Part shown: in pieces, positions 1-12,915 of the stretch
Layout of the letters: each line of letters opens with the position of its first letter
Position numbering within the stretch: the first letter of the stretch is position 1
Source of the DNA: Metarhizium brunneum
Lineage: Eukaryota > Ascomycota > Sordariomycetes > Hypocreales > Clavicipitaceae
Direction: 5' to 3'
DNA length: 64,000 nt
Assembly (NCBI RefSeq): GCF_013426205.1
Contig: NC_089428.1
Coordinates: forward strand, 2,542,001 to 2,606,000
Notes under the pieces: model-generated
What the model saw: only the letters and a program-made list of their open reading frames with translations
Databases searched by the model: none
Told to the model about the DNA's origin: nothing
Position numbers and translations under genes: made by a program

Positions 1-901
1 AATCGAGTTTCTCAGCATTATCCAGACACTGGAAATAGACCAGCGGACTGGACCAAGTAATATCTGGCATAAAGCTTGTAATTAATCTGAATATCCCTAG
101 AGATACATGTCTAGAGCCTTTGCACAACTGGGTGGATAAAACTTGTCCATTCACGAAACTATGCGCCCGAAGTGGACTGAACCTGATGGCCAACGAGGAC
201 CTAGGGTAAATGCAAAAGTGGTGAAATTAAGGTGTCGTTGAGGTCAAGTATTCAATTCATTTCGCTCGAGGTTGGCTCTTAGCTTGTGGTTGCAGGCGAG
301 CTTGATGTTGCTTTGCTATTGGCTGTATGAAAATGCCAATAAGGAGCTGTGCAGCCATTGATGCGTCTTTTGGATGGCTGGGATCAATTGGTCGATATCG
401 TACGGAGTGGTGACTACTTGCCCGCAAATGACATCACCTGGACGGTAGCTCCTTCCCCGCTAAGCCGCCATCCCAGACATCTGGACCACCCACGTTGCGC
501 AGCCAGTCAGCATCACGCCATTGTCATCACATCGTGAATGAGGGCCCATGCTCCGCCGGCATCTGCTTTTGAAACTCGATGACGAAGCTCAAGATGCACC
601 AATGGCGCCGCACGCCGTCATGGCCCGACTTGGAGCTGTTATCGGCAACGACTCTGGAAGCGTAGAGCGCCCGCTTAAGCCGCTCTCGCCCTGATGCCTC
701 TTCCCAAGTTCCATGCCCGTCACCTCCCGTCCCGTCTGAGTTTTGGTCGCAGAATCATCTCCTTTTCACCGCCAGATTGACACTTGCATTTTACCTACAT
801 CCATTTCCGTCGTCAGTTGCTTGAATTGGTTGTTACAACACAACCGACACGCTTCCTCATTCTCCTCAACATCTCAAGCGCATCTCCAGACGCCCTCGTA
901 C
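1..901. other. Non-coding upstream stretch
   Basis: No convincing gene. The short open frames here start at non-ATG codons and show no recognisable protein. The last few hundred bases before 902 are C- and T-rich, as expected of a fungal promoter and 5' leader of the oxidoreductase that begins at 902. Confidence 0.5.
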
Positions 902-2717
902 ATGTTACGCAGCAATCCCCGCATTATCACTCTGCTTCGTTCTAGTCGCGCCCTTTTCAACACCCCAAACACACCAACACTACACTTCTCAACCTTGCCT
1001 CGAGCCATGGCCCAGGAATTCAAGCTCAAGGACTTGACCTCCCTCTCCTTGTCGCCCGGCTCCAAGCAGGAGGTCGAGGTTGACGGCGTGGATGGCGGCA
1101 AGGTCCTGCTGGTCAACACGGGAGGCAGGATTCAAGCAATGGGCGCCAAATGCACACACTACGGTGCACCCCTTGCCAAGGGCGTCCTTACTGCTGATGG
1201 GCGCGTCAAGTGTCCATGGCATGGTGGTAGGTAACCTCCCGCTGATCAAATCGACACCGCTCGGTATCATGTGTATTAATCGTCTCTGCCATCCGTTGCA
1301 CGGAGTAGCCTGTTTCAACACGAGCACTGGTGACGTCGAAGAAGCTCCCGCCCTCGACGCCCTGCCTGTTTTCAAGGTCACCGAGCGCAACGGCGCCGTC
1401 TATGTCATTGGCGACGAATCCGCAATCAAAAATTCCCGAAGACAGCCCAACCTCAGCTGCGCCGGTGCTTCTGTTGCAGACGAAAAGGTAGTCATCGTTG
1501 GCGGAGGGTCTGGTGCACTAGGAGCTGTTGAAGGCTTGCGCGAGAAGGGCTTCACTGGTGGCATCACTGTCATCTCCAACGAGGGCTATTATCCCATCGA
1601 TCGACCCAAACTGAGCAAGGCCCTCATGACTGACCTCTCCAAGCTGCAATGGAGAGACAAAGGCTGGTTCGATAGCGGCAACGTCGAGTGGGTGGACGGA
1701 GAAGCTACTGCCGTCAACTTTGGAGAGCGCAAGGTTACCACCAAGAACGGCCAAAATATTTCCTACACGAAATTGATCCTTGCCACAGGAGGAATCGCTC
1801 GAACATTACCCCTTAACGGATTCCGCGTGCTCGGCAACATTTTTACGTTGCGAAATGTACATGATGTCAAAGCCATTGTTGATGCTATTGGCGACAAGGG
1901 CAAGAAGGTTGTCATTGTGGGCGCATCCTTCATCGGCATGGAAGTCGCCAATGCCATTTGCAAGGACAACACTGTCACGGTCGCAGACATGTCCAAGGTT
2001 CCCTTGGAGCGTGTCCTTGGCGAAAAGGTTGGTGCCGGTATACAAAAGGCGGTTGAAGCCAAGGGTGTCAAGTTCCACTTGGGAGGCGGCATCGAGCGGG
2101 CAGAGCCATCCGCGTCGAATCCGTCCAAAGTTGGTGCCGTCATTCTTCAAGACGGCACAAAACTGGAAGCCGACCTCGTTATCCTGGGCGTCGGCGTTAT
2201 GCCTGCCACAGACTATCTGCGAGACAACTCTGTCCTACGCCTCGAGAAGGATGGATCAGTCCAGACGGATGAGAATTTCCAGGTCTCTGGCCTCAAGGAT
2301 GTCTACGCAATTGGAGACATTGCCACGCACCCATATTCTGGACCCGGAGGCGAGGGCAAGCTAGTGCGCATTGAACACTGGAATGTCGCCCAGAACTCGG
2401 GCCGCCATGTTGCCAACCACATTGTGAACCCAACTCAGAACCGACCCCTGAATATCCCCATTTTCTGGTCCGCACTGGGTGCTCAGATGCGGTATTGCGG
2501 AAACACTGCCAATGGATGGGACGACGTGATTGTTGACGGCGATCCGGCCGAGGCCAAGTTTGTCGCCTACTACACCAAGGGCGAGACGGTCGTGGCCATG
2601 GCTAGTATGGGGAGGGATCCGCTCATGTCGCAGAGCTCTGAGCTGATGAGGCTGAATAAGATGCCATCCAAGAAGCACATTCAAGATGGCGTGGATGTCA
2701 TGTCTGTTGCAGCTTGA
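902..2717 (+). CDS. AIF-like Rieske/FAD-dependent oxidoreductase
   Basis: Predicted exons 902-1226 and 1309-2717 (577 aa). The intron 1227-1308 (GTAGGT...TAG) restores the Rieske motif CPWHGACFN. The N-terminus (about residues 1-35, Arg/Ser-rich, no acidic residues) looks like a mitochondrial presequence; a second in-frame ATG at 1007 would give a form without it. A Rieske [2Fe-2S] domain follows, with ligands C84/H86 (CTHYGAPL) and C104/H107. Next is a pyridine-nucleotide-disulfide oxidoreductase fold: FAD motif GGGSGALG near 173-180, NAD motif VVIVGASFIGMEVA, and C-terminal FAD motif YAIGDIA. This order is that of AIFM3/Nfrl-type proteins, so an NAD(P)H-dependent electron-transfer role is likely, probably mitochondrial. 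Whether it acts in cell death cannot be read from sequence. Confidence 0.9.
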
Positions 2718-3141
2718 TGGGTGGATCGTTAATTTGTTATGACTGCACGTCTGTGTCTAGTGCGAATGATGACTAGTTACGCCATGTATTGGCAGTCCGC
2801 TTGGTTCTGGTGGAGGAACATGCAGGAGACTTCTCGGAGAAGATTGTGCCACTCAAACGGTGAAAAGATTCGCAATGCCTGTTTGTGTCCTTTTCGACAA
2901 CCCCTACTACTCGTATGGTCCTTACCCGTGTCTGTTGAATATAAATAGGCTCTGACCCAACCCATGAACTGACATTACCTGCCGGTATACCTCACAACAC
3001 AATCTATAACCCACATTACTCTCACACGCTCCCTCAACACTCTCCCAACATCTATTATTATCTGAAACCACATGCATCTTGCCTCAAGAACAGTTGGCTC
3101 GACTTGTACAAAATCTCCTCAATATAAACAAGCAAGGCTCC

Positions 3142-5402
3142 TCAACGCCCTATACAGTGACGACTCAGATCCTGCAAATGCGACAGCAAGCCGAATTCCG
3201 CGAGGAAACCCCAGTCCACGCCATCCAACTGGCCCATGGAAGCATCGTCTGCCACGCCATCCGTCAACACCGCCTCGCAGCCCGGGCCGTCGAGTATCCT
3301 GAACAGCTTGCCTAGCAACTTGTCGACCGCGGCCGCCTCCCTAGAGTGTGCGCTGCGCAGACTCCACGTACGCCGGGCGCGCCTGAGAACGCCCTCCATC
3401 TCATGCATCTCCGCCTTCTCCCCATCATCCAAATAGCTGCCCGGGGCGCCATTCGCAATTCCATACACGTGCGTGAAAAGCACCAGGGTGGCCATCAGAA
3501 ACTCGTGGTTGTACGCGGCCGAGAAGCGCAAGCCCAACGACGCGAGGCAGCCGCCTGGACGCCGCTCCTCCTCCACCTCGTGCTGTATCTCGAGCATCTT
3601 CAGCGCGGCCGTCGTGCAGATCCGGTACGAGCTCCTCGTCTCCTCGCGCGCCGCGGCTGGCCTCGGCTCCTCGCTCCTTGTCCGCACGTTGACCAGCCTG
3701 ACGTGGTGCCAGTGGAGGACTATCAAGCCCTTGTAAAACAGAACCACGAGGATGATGCGATGGATATTGTGCGATGCCGCGTCGCCCAGGCTGTCCGACA
3801 GCGAGGTATATCGCAAAACAGGGGGGATGGCGTCGCGCGCATCGTACAGCTGCTGCAGCAGCCTGCTCTCCTCTACGGGGGTCATCTTGGATGCGCCCAT
3901 GCTGGCGTCGACTATGGCGCCCAGGACGACGAAGAACCTGTTTCTGGCAACCATGTGCAGCATGGGGGTGTGCTCGGTTTCGGGCCTCGACGGCGGGAGC
4001 ACCGCCATGTCCTCTCGCAACTCGTGGTCGGATAGGTTCCGCGGCGGCGCGGTATCCCCGTGGCGAGGGCTGATCATCCGGGGCAGCCCGAACTGCAGCG
4101 CTGTCGTGATGTCTATGCCGTGGATCATGAGCCATACTCGCCTGCGCATCTCGCCCTGGAAAGGGGTGATGCCTGGGAAGTGCAGAGGGTCGCGGTGGTA
4201 GCCCATGCGCTGGGCGAGGCGGAGGATGATTCCCATGACGAGCCAAGTGTCCGCCTGCGTGTCTCGGGCCCTCCTGCGCTCTAGGACAAAGTAGTGCAGG
4301 AGGGCTTCGATGGCGTACGGCGGCCCGTGGGTGTAGTTGCCGAGGACGAGGCACGAGACGATTTGCTCGAGGAACGGCAGCGGCAGCGCGGGATCGTGTG
4401 CTTGGTCTGGGGTGCCGGGCTGGGCTTGGGCGGCGAAGCTCATGATTCCGAACAGGAGCGCGATCCATGTCAAGGGGGCTTGGGACGGATTATCCCAGAA
4501 ACGTTGATACTGTGGTGTCTGTTAGCATCGGGGTGAATGGGGCAAAGGGCGCCTACGTAGTCAACAAAGGACGGAACACACTTGTTGCAGAAAACTCGGC
4601 GAGTGAACGCAAACTAACCCCCAGAAACTGATTAGTCGGACTCGAGGTGCGGGCGTGATGTGGCGATGGGCTGGAGTATATGATGCTCACCTCGGGGCAA
4701 AGCTTCCATGTTGAAATATGTCTCAACTAAGCGGTTAGCCACCGCACGCTCCGGCAAACTAGATAGTATATCCGATCTCGATGTTGACAAATGGGATCCA
4801 TGGAGCAACAGCGCGCATGCTGTAGATTGCTGCGGTGCTGGGCCGGCGCTTTGCACAATTTCATCCTTTCGCGGACGGGGAGCAGGCACAGAGCACGCAT
4901 CATCTGGAAGCAAGCGTTGGTCCGGTTCGGCAAAGTCAACTAAACGCGTTGTCCAATGCCGACTATTCACGTATACTGTTGTTTCCGAGCCAAGCTGCAT
5001 AGTACCAGGTGGAGGCCCTCCCGACACGTTCGACGGAGGAGATTCAATGCTCGAATGTGCGCCATCGCTGAAGCTCGCATGACTACCGTGTGTCTGGTCT
5101 ATCTGTGTGCCAAGCACTGCCTGATATTGCGTAGGAGAGGTGGAAGCAGAGGCGGGACACGACGAGAGGCGATGAGGACGCGGAACGTAGCTGTCGGGAT
5201 ACACGCAGGACGATGGTATCTCGCGGATGGAACATGCCATACACGGGACGTTACCGCTGCATGCCAGTCTATTGTAGCACATTAGATACTGTATGTCGTC
5301 GCTTATGAATAGGATGGCACACTTTCTACGCAGACAGAGGTCGCAGCAGCGTCCGATACCATGCACCGGATCATGTGCAGGCTTCGAGTCTTGGGCCATC
5401 AT
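3142..5402 (-). CDS. Zn2Cys6 transcription factor with fungal-specific MHR domain
   Basis: Predicted exons (reverse strand) 5402-5323, 5268-4691, 4594-4557 and 4509-3142, giving 687 aa. The 54-bp intron 5269-5322 is a multiple of three and free of stops, so it is easily missed. Removing it restores a perfect binuclear cluster with spacing CX2CX6CX5CX2CX8C (C20, C23, C30, C36, C39, C48). The small 38-bp exon joins LVETYFNMEALPR to the YQRFWDNP segment that opens the middle homology region. Inside that region RRVWLMIHGIDITTALQFGLP is typical of the family. It should be a nuclear DNA-binding regulator; its targets are unknown. It is convergent with the AIF-like gene, about 420 bp apart. The start could be either of two adjacent ATGs (5402 or 5399). 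Confidence 0.85.
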
Positions 5403-6161
5403 GACCAGACACGTTCCTCGTTTTGAAAATCGTCGTCTGGTATTCTCAAGACACAAATTGGTGGATCGTGATAAAATTCGACTCGTTTGTTCGGCCGTTT
5501 GTTGAATCGACTCATTGCCCTCCCCGAGCTGAGCAGCTTGTCTCACCCGTAAGACTGGCCGCGGCTGAGAGTTGTGCCACGGATGCGACATTGGCTTCTG
5601 GGCAGGGAAGTAATACGCATAAACGCCTTTTCCGTCTTACTTGTCAAGCATGTATAAGCTCGTAGTGGACGAGCTTCTTTGGCAGGCCACACAGGCGACA
5701 GGAGCAGCGACATCCACCGGGTCTATGCCAGCTGTGGGTTGAAGTGGTATGGCAAGTTTGGAGTGACTACGCTTACTGATCTGAATTAACCAAGTACGGA
5801 CTATGTACAACATGGTCTTGCGGGTGTGAAGGCTGTCCTGTAGCATTTTAAGCCGTCTGATGGGCAGGCATTTTATGACACTACACATAACGTTGCGCTC
5901 AACATTGATTCTCATCTTGACAGATAAATAAACTTCTGCGGGACCATTCGACCCCGTCAGTCTGATTGAAGTCTGAAGCTTAGGCACCGTTCACCTCAGT
6001 GTCTTTGATTGAACCCATGAGTTCCGAGTGTAATGGATATGTCTGTGTGAGATGTTCAAGTCACAAAGTATACACGGAATGAACAAAAAGCTATTGGCGC
6101 ATACTCTTTCCCCTTAGAAGCTTCAAATAAAGGCGACCATTTTTAATCCCATGCACATCGT

Positions 6162-8248
6162 TCAGCATCGCTGGCAAGCCGTATCAGGACAATACCCATG
6201 ACTGCAAGAGAAGCTACAATGGCCCTTGTATCCCTCGCCCTCTCCGGGAAGAGGGCAGCCGTTATAGCCAGTCTCTGGAGGAGGGGAAATCTGACTGCCG
6301 AACGAAGTGCATTTACACGGGCCGGGTGGACAGTATCCATAGTGGCACGAGAAGCCGCAAAGGCCAGAATAGTTGCCGCTTTCGCCGTCGGCGTTTGTGC
6401 CGCCGGTGCAAACTTCTGAAACGGCATGTTAGCCAAATATTCCTTATATTCATGGAACTAGCACTTTGGGGGACAACGTACGACCTCCCCCAGGCGGACT
6501 GGTGACAGGAGGCTTGGTAGAGCTGGTAGTAGTGGTAGGACGCTGGCCTCCCGGTGAAGTGGTTGTCGTTGATGTTCCGCCACCAGGGGGGTTGGTTCCC
6601 AGAGACGGCTTGGCTTCACAAGTACTGACGTGCAGACCGACCGTCAATGATGCCAGGCCATGCGGCTGCAGGGGATCGTTGAAGCCGGACGGCAGAGTGC
6701 CCACGTAGGCGTTGAAGTTGTAGATGCCGCAGGGACACGCATTCGCTATGTCCATCAATGATGTGCCCGAGAGCACAGTGTTTCCACTGCGAGTCAGAGA
6801 AAACTTTTGCTGGCCGACACCAGCGGGGACAGTGAAGATGTGAGCGCCAGACGGCGCGTTTTCCGTCTTGGACTGACCGCCAGACTGGACAATAATGGTT
6901 CCCGGTTGGGTGAGAAAAGACACGACATAGACAACATCGTCCATGGTCTGCCAGCCGTCGGGCCGACCCATGAAGTAGTTGCCACTGTTGTTGTTTGCAG
7001 GACGTCCGGCCGTGGTGTCGGTGGAATCACAGTCGAGCGTGCGGAGAGTGCGGCGGTACCAGTAGATGATCTTGTCTTCTTTGATGTAGTCGTTGATGGA
7101 ACTGGCGCCGGCTTTGTACGCGGCAATAAAGGGCTTGGAGAGATCTAACCAGCCGTCATGGGGCCTAAGATACCGCCGTGTTAGTTATCAACATCTTTTG
7201 GGGGCGAGGGCGCCTGGGGGCTGGGTACGGACATATCATTGACCCATTTGGAGTTACCATCATCATAGTGAGGGGATTTGAGAGGGCCGACGTAGTGAGA
7301 TTCCCCGTAGTCATTCCAGGTGACAATCTCAAGCATAGGGAATCCCTTCCGAAGCACCTGGTTCCAACGGTCAAAGATCAACGAACCTCCCGGAAAGACC
7401 CAATTTTTGCTGTAAGAAACCTCGGGACCGAAGTGGGTGAAGAACCAGGGAGACACGGGCGCCATGTACTTCTTTGTTCCAAGCCAGCTTTGGTACGAGT
7501 TGTCTCCATCAGCAACCGTGACAGTGTGGCCGTTGGAGGGCGCCTTGTTGTTTCCATTGCTATCCCAACCCTGCGATGATAGTCTTAGTAAAGCACATCG
7601 CATATACGGGCAGGACTTACCATCCAGTTCAGAGCACCGTCAATTTTGTCGGGAGAAGACTGTCCAGGGTGGAAGTTGGGAACAAAGTACACATTAGAAC
7701 CGGCAGCAGACCTCATGGCATCAACGTCTAAGCCATCGCCAGCAAAGGAAGAGGCAAAGACACGCCCGTCAACCACCAGCTGTGCAGGCTTACCGGCGTA
7801 CTGGGCAATCTTTCGGCCAACACCGCCAGCATCGCCGGGACTCCACCAGTTAAAGTCGAAGGAGATGAAGACCTTGATGCCGTTCTTCGCGGCGGAGTCG
7901 TACGCATATCCAAGCTGCTGGTCTGTGTATCCATCCACGCCAATGTTGAGGGCAAAGGCATCAATCCCTGCGTCTTTGGCGCGTCTCATGTCATCGTCAT
8001 AGTCGGATGCACTGGTTCGGTCCCCAACAATGCCAATCTAGAGGTATAGGTTTAGTATGTGCCGATGTGGCAATGCGAAATTGGCAACGAACCATGAAGT
8101 GGCAAAATACGAGGCGATCGCCAGCTGCAGCTCGAACCTCTAGAGGAGACGTCTCCGGCATTATTGAAGCCTTTGCGACAGACAAGCAACCCGCCATGGC
8201 AAGCCATCCCACGCCGAGACGGCGGAGAGCGCTGGAGAGTGAGAACAT
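6162..8248 (-). CDS. Secreted GH71 alpha-1,3-glucanase (mutanase) with C-terminal binding modules
   Basis: Predicted exons 8248-8093, 8037-7621, 7570-7233, 7164-6482 and 6415-6162 (615 aa); all introns are 50-68 bp with GT...AG ends. Residues 1 to about 28 form a signal peptide (hydrophobic GVGWLAMAGCLSVAKA). The body matches glycoside hydrolase family 71: VFCHFMIGIVGDR start, DAFALNIG, ISFDFNWWSPGD and the EIVTWNDYGESHYVGP segment. A Ser/Thr/Pro/Gly-rich linker (about residues 500-530) leads to two Cys-rich modules sharing SCHYGYCP and SCSHGYCP motifs, as in the alpha-1,3-glucan-binding region of fungal mutanases. The enzyme should cleave alpha-1,3-glucan of fungal walls, either in self wall remodelling or against other fungi. 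The last exon lies in a different frame from the long open frame on the same strand. Confidence 0.9.
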
Positions 8249-9252
8249 GGCAGGTATTTCTGCCAATTGGAAACTGGTCGACTAGATGCGTTTGGCTGGT
8301 GTATGCGACGGTGTTAAATAGTAGATTGTCACAAAACCCCTCCGGATCGCTACTTCTTTAAATACTCATGCAAAACGAGAGGCAAACACGCCCATGTGGG
8401 ACGGGAGCAGGACGACATGTGCCTGTGCGGCTCATTGTTGCAGCATCTCCCTGTTTGGCGGGCGACAATAACTCTGATGACTAGATGGTCGCACTGTCAA
8501 TGTGAAGAGAATGAATCCTTTCGTCAACCATCGGACCGATGCGAACCTGCTATTGTGCCACGTCGTCACCACAACCTGCATGAAGAGGTGACATCGGGAG
8601 CGAGAAGCCGGTCGACGCTAACCAGGAACGAAACTCTGGTAAGCCGCCGGGACCTGGATGGCGCATATATGGATACCGTTGAGGAGGGTTTCTAGTCGAA
8701 TGAAGAAAATTATTGCACGAGTAGGAGGTGAGCTCTGCAAGCGTGCCTGCTCAGTAGCACGGGTCCCCTCTTGTGGTGTTTACCCAAACCTCCCGACCGA
8801 ACCTTGCTAGAGAGTTCCTTGAGCGACGTGAAATAGTCGATTGGGCTCTGCATCTTGGTAAAACATGCGGTTTGCGAAACTATTCACTAGCCGGCTTGGC
8901 AAATGGTCAAGATGGTGATGAAATGAGCGTTTTATTTAGCTGATGAAGCTCACTAACAGTTCAAACCTGTTGCCAGTTTCGTGAGCTCTCTCATTTATAA
9001 TATCAAGCCATGAACTTGATTCCCAATATCTTCTATGTTCTGCTCCATCATCATTCCCCAACGTACGTCTCCAAGTGCCAGGAACAGCTTCTTCCAGACT
9101 CAACATGGTGCTAGCAAGTTGACTCTCTCCATTCGTGGGGTAAAGCAATCCGACTTTGTAGATCTGGAGAACGGGCCGAGGACATGCATATTGTAACATT
9201 CTTATTGAGCAAGCCAAGCTTTAGCCAAAAACCCCGTGACGGTTGTGTAATA
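8249..9252. other. Intergenic stretch with one weak ORF
   Basis: No supported gene. An open frame on the minus strand (about 8936-9199) just downstream of the kinase-like gene encodes a short polar peptide with no recognised family. The rest probably holds the mutanase promoter. Confidence 0.4.
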
Positions 9253-10194
9253 TTACCCCTCTAGCGCTTTCAGGTGAAGCGTATATGATGTTTCCCTCTT
9301 CACCCTTTGACTCATCAGTATTGCGATGCCCCCATGATTATCGTACAGGTTCACAATATGCGCAAAGCCATTCTCATCAAATAAGTCGTCCGTGTCCTTG
9401 TAGTCGGCCCTGAAGGCATATTGTGCAAAGTCGATCAAGTATAACCGAAACACGTCGCGGCCTATCTGCGACACCATCATATTCCTAGGTTGACAGTCAT
9501 GGTGAACAATCCCCGCCATATTCACCTCTCGAACAACATCAATTGCGCCTTGCACTATCTTCTCCCAGAGAAATGGTTGATTTGGGATTCTCGCCGTGAG
9601 TTCTGACAGGGGGAAGCCGAAAAGGTATTCAAGTATTATACCAGGAACTTGGAAGTACTCGACCGGAAGATCTGCAGGTGACTCTGGTGAGCTGTCAATG
9701 ACGGATTCGATAAATCGGGGGGTGCATCGGCCTTGGAGTGGTTTTAGTTGGCTATAGGCTCGAACTTCATTTTCATAATTTGTCCGAGCTGTGTGGTATA
9801 TTATAGCTTCCGACTCGGCGAGGTCATTCTCGTTGTCATCATCATCATCATCATCTTCTTCTTCTTCCTCCTCCTCTTCTTCTTCACTGTCGCCTTCATC
9901 AACATCCTTTTGAAAACGCGCCCTTCGGACACTGTCTTCATCGTTTCGGAGATCGTCAAGGAGCCTTTTCGCCAAACCAGAGCGAACAGAATCTTGCCAC
10001 GCAGCTTCCGCTTGTTGGTTATATGGATGCTTCTCGCGGGAATGCCCAAAACGTCGATCGAATAATTTGAGAATGGCTGTCCTACATCCATCCGGCTTTC
10101 TTAGTTGCACTTCCATGACAGGCGATACAGTAACAGAGCAGACGCGGGTGATGGTAAGTTGAATATCTTTCCCGCAAGAGGTTTTCAAGTTCAT
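9253..10194 (-). CDS. Divergent protein-kinase-like protein with acidic tract
   Basis: Single-exon frame of 313 aa from a true ATG at 10194. Kinase-like motifs are visible: a candidate ATP-binding Lys at K43 (ILKLFD), the catalytic loop HHDCQPRN (D233, N238) and a metal-binding segment LIDFAQY in which DFG has become DFA. Between the N-lobe strands lies an uninterrupted Glu then Asp run (about residues 102-120), encoded by a TCT/TCA-type microsatellite on the plus strand. The length and loop style match the large group of small fungal kinase-like/APH-like proteins of unknown role. The Gly-to-Ala change in DFG leaves activity uncertain, though the metal-binding Asp (D255) is kept. Confidence 0.7.
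   Translation of the reverse strand: MNLKTSCGKDIQLTITRVCSVTVSPVMEVQLRKPDGCRTAILKLFDRRFGHSREKHPYNQQAEAAWQDSVRSGLAKRLLDDLRNDEDSVRRARFQKDVDEGDSEEEEEEEEEEDDDDDDDNENDLAESEAIIYHTARTNYENEVRAYSQLKPLQGRCTPRFIESVIDSSPESPADLPVEYFQVPGIILEYLFGFPLSELTARIPNQPFLWEKIVQGAIDVVREVNMAGIVHHDCQPRNMMVSQIGRDVFRLYLIDFAQYAFRADYKDTDDLFDENGFAHIVNLYDNHGGIAILMSQRVKRETSYTLHLKALEG
9836..9896. repeat. Trinucleotide microsatellite coding for Glu/Asp run
   Basis: On the plus strand this is a run of TCA repeats followed by TCT/TCC repeats. Read on the minus strand it encodes the acidic tract inside the kinase-like gene. Such runs are prone to length change between strains. Confidence 0.85.
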
Positions 10195-12915
10195 AGTTCG
10201 ACCTGGGACGTAGGGAATCGGAGTCCATGCTGTGCTGCTAGCAGCGACGGGTGTTGTGGTTGAGCTGAGGAGACTTTAGTTTCATTGATTCCGGGGGCGC
10301 ATTCATGGCCTACCTCATTGTCGAGAATCAACAGCGAGCCTATCTTGAAAAGACACAAGGGGCAAAAGTCTACCATGAGTCTTGCGCAAGGTGATGCAAG
10401 GAGAAAGAAGGAGGTTGAGGAGAAAGAGAAAAACGAGCCGCGACTGCGCTCCAACAATTTTTATAGAATGACTCATCCTGCATCTGGGGCAAATCAAGAC
10501 ACTCTCGAGCTTAGAAAAATGATGTAGGCCAATGATTGCGTGAACTTTTTTTTTTTTTTTTAGATTAGAGGGCTTTATACTGTCAAGGTATTTCTTTGTT
10601 CTGGTGCTCTTCTGTTGTAACGGCGCCAAACTGACATGTCATTGCAGGTGAACATTGAAACAACATGGGTCAGTAGGCGCCCACACTCTCGCAACATTGA
10701 AAGAAAAAGTGAGGCAACCAGATTTGTGTGGTCGCATCAATGCACGGCCGGCGGCAAACCGACGCCTGTCAATGGCCACCAACATGCATGATGCCATCAG
10801 CATTTGAAGCCTATAAACCCCACTGGAAGCTGTGTTCATCTGCTGGTGCCGGCGTCTGGCCACATCCATCCAACATTGAAAGGTTCAAAGTTGGACGTGT
10901 GCGTGATGAACCGTCTCGGAGAATGAAAAAAAAGGGACTTGCTGGCCTGTATTCTGTTATACAATCAGTTGTATCCGACCAACATATGAGCGGATCTCTC
11001 ACGACACATGGCATGATTCATGTATATTCCACCACATCCAATTCACCCACAATGCAGTTCATTTTGCATCTAGTTTACCTCGTTTCTATTTCATTTTCCC
11101 GGTCATACTGCTCATTGTTGGCCCTTTCAACAGATGCTGCCCATCGCCCGTCACTAGTCGCGAGATAAAGCAGCACCAACAGCACCCTCGGTACACCATC
11201 ACGGTGCTCGTCAAAGGTCTTGCCACTACCCTCGCTGGAATCATAGCTATTGGAGCTGCAGTCACTTTATTTTTGCTCATCAAATTCATTTGATTCTGCT
11301 TCCATTGTCATGAAAACCATCATTCAGGTAGCCATATGGGAGCCCTGGAGTCTCTGGATGGTCGTTGTAATGGTGGCACTCATCGCCATCTATAACGGAG
11401 CCATGTACAACCGTTAAACTTCCGAGTGGAATTTTCGTATTGCATTGATTTGCGTCTACGGAGGACTTATTATCAGACATTCCTGGAGATGGTGGTGTGT
11501 TATACTACGAATATTGGAAGCTGTAGCAAAGCAAGCTTGCTGAGCCATCATCTCAAACATATTCCGTATTATTTCAACTTCTTAACATCTGGAATCAAAG
11601 TTTAATTTAAAGGACATGACGATTATACCTGCACTAGCGAACCGAGATGGCAGCTCGTCTTTCTACGCCCCCAACTCTGGCATCTAGAGCGCAGGCGTCT
11701 GCCCCGAGGACTCAAGATTATGGCGTCGACTTTCTTTATGCGCCCTCTATCTTTGGCAGAGTTTCCATCCACGTTTCTTGGTTCTATGAATATAGTCCAA
11801 GAATTTCAAAGTCCAAAGCTTGAGTCTGAGACGGTTGAGAGACAAGGCGATCCGGACGACGAGACAATGTTCTATAGAGACATGCAAAAGTTTCAAGAAG
11901 AAGAAAAAGAAAAAAAAATAACAAGTTGACGAATTTAAATTACAGGAAAAGGCAGAGAGAAAGAAAAAAAGAAGATGGGAATAGGGGGCTCGACAAAAAA
12001 GGAGGAACCGATCCTAAGCCCTGGTTAGAGGCAAAAGTCAAGATGTTTGAGAAAGCAGCAGAGTCATGTCTAGACAAAGCCCTCGCTAATGTTATGGCGA
12101 TGCTGTGTATTTTCCCCTCCACGGGACTTGCACCATGGACGGCGACATGATGGCAGGACTCGACAGCGACGCAAATCGGTTCGTGCGCCATCATTCTGGC
12201 CATTGGCACTGGGAAGTCGCACTCATTGCCAGCCTAAGCCATCTCAGCAACGCAGTGGACTCTGCAACAAAGATGCAGCGGTTCCAATATCACATGATGC
12301 CCTTGGCTCAAGATCAGCGTTGAAGAGCATTTTCGTGGACGGCAGCAATGTTAGAATATTCGGCATCGTCCATTCGGGTGATCGAACGGTGCGAGCTTTG
12401 CCGGACTCTGCAAGCAAGAAATGGTTATGCAGGACGTTTCTCAGAGTTCGGGTCATGACATGCATAGACTACGACCGGGGCGGGAAGACGAAAAATACAG
12501 TGACAGGAGGCTGGGTAAAAGAAGAACAAACTAAAAAGGTGGTGGCGCGGGGGAAGAAAGAGTGTAGACGGCGAGGCAAAGACTGAAGTCGGAGATGTTG
12601 GCTAGCGGAGGGGAATCTCTTTATTGCCAACACAGCCTGACTCTTGAGACGGATGGACAGACGTGAGTTTGGTTTATTTTTCCTTTTCAAAAAATGACCT
12701 TTATCCAGTTTTTATTCACCCCAATGAAAAAGATGCTGGAACAGCATGTCACAGTGGCAACTACTGCCATGGCGCCGATGCACACCTCACAAAGACTCCA
12801 GATGTCAATTCGGTAAAGCAAGTCGTGACTCGTTATTCGCCTGCCAGCAAGGCTTGTCGTCAATCTGATACGCTAAAACAACACAATGGCATTACAAAAC
12901 GCAATAAAGGCCAGT
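10195..12915. other. 2.7 kb without a supported gene
   Basis: Contains a T-run near 10544-10561 and a short Lys/Glu-rich open frame near 11720-11929 that could be the tail of a small or decayed gene. A second short frame opens at an ATG at 11649. Neither has a recognisable domain, and no pair of splice sites joins them convincingly. Confidence 0.4.

Noticed and set aside
5637..5987. 116-codon minus-strand frame upstream of the first regulator
   Set aside because: No recognisable domain, and it lies in the likely promoter region of the regulator.
8936..9199. Short minus-strand frame after the kinase-like gene
   Set aside because: No recognised domain; its reported opening codon is TTG. It could be a fragment of a decayed gene but cannot be supported.
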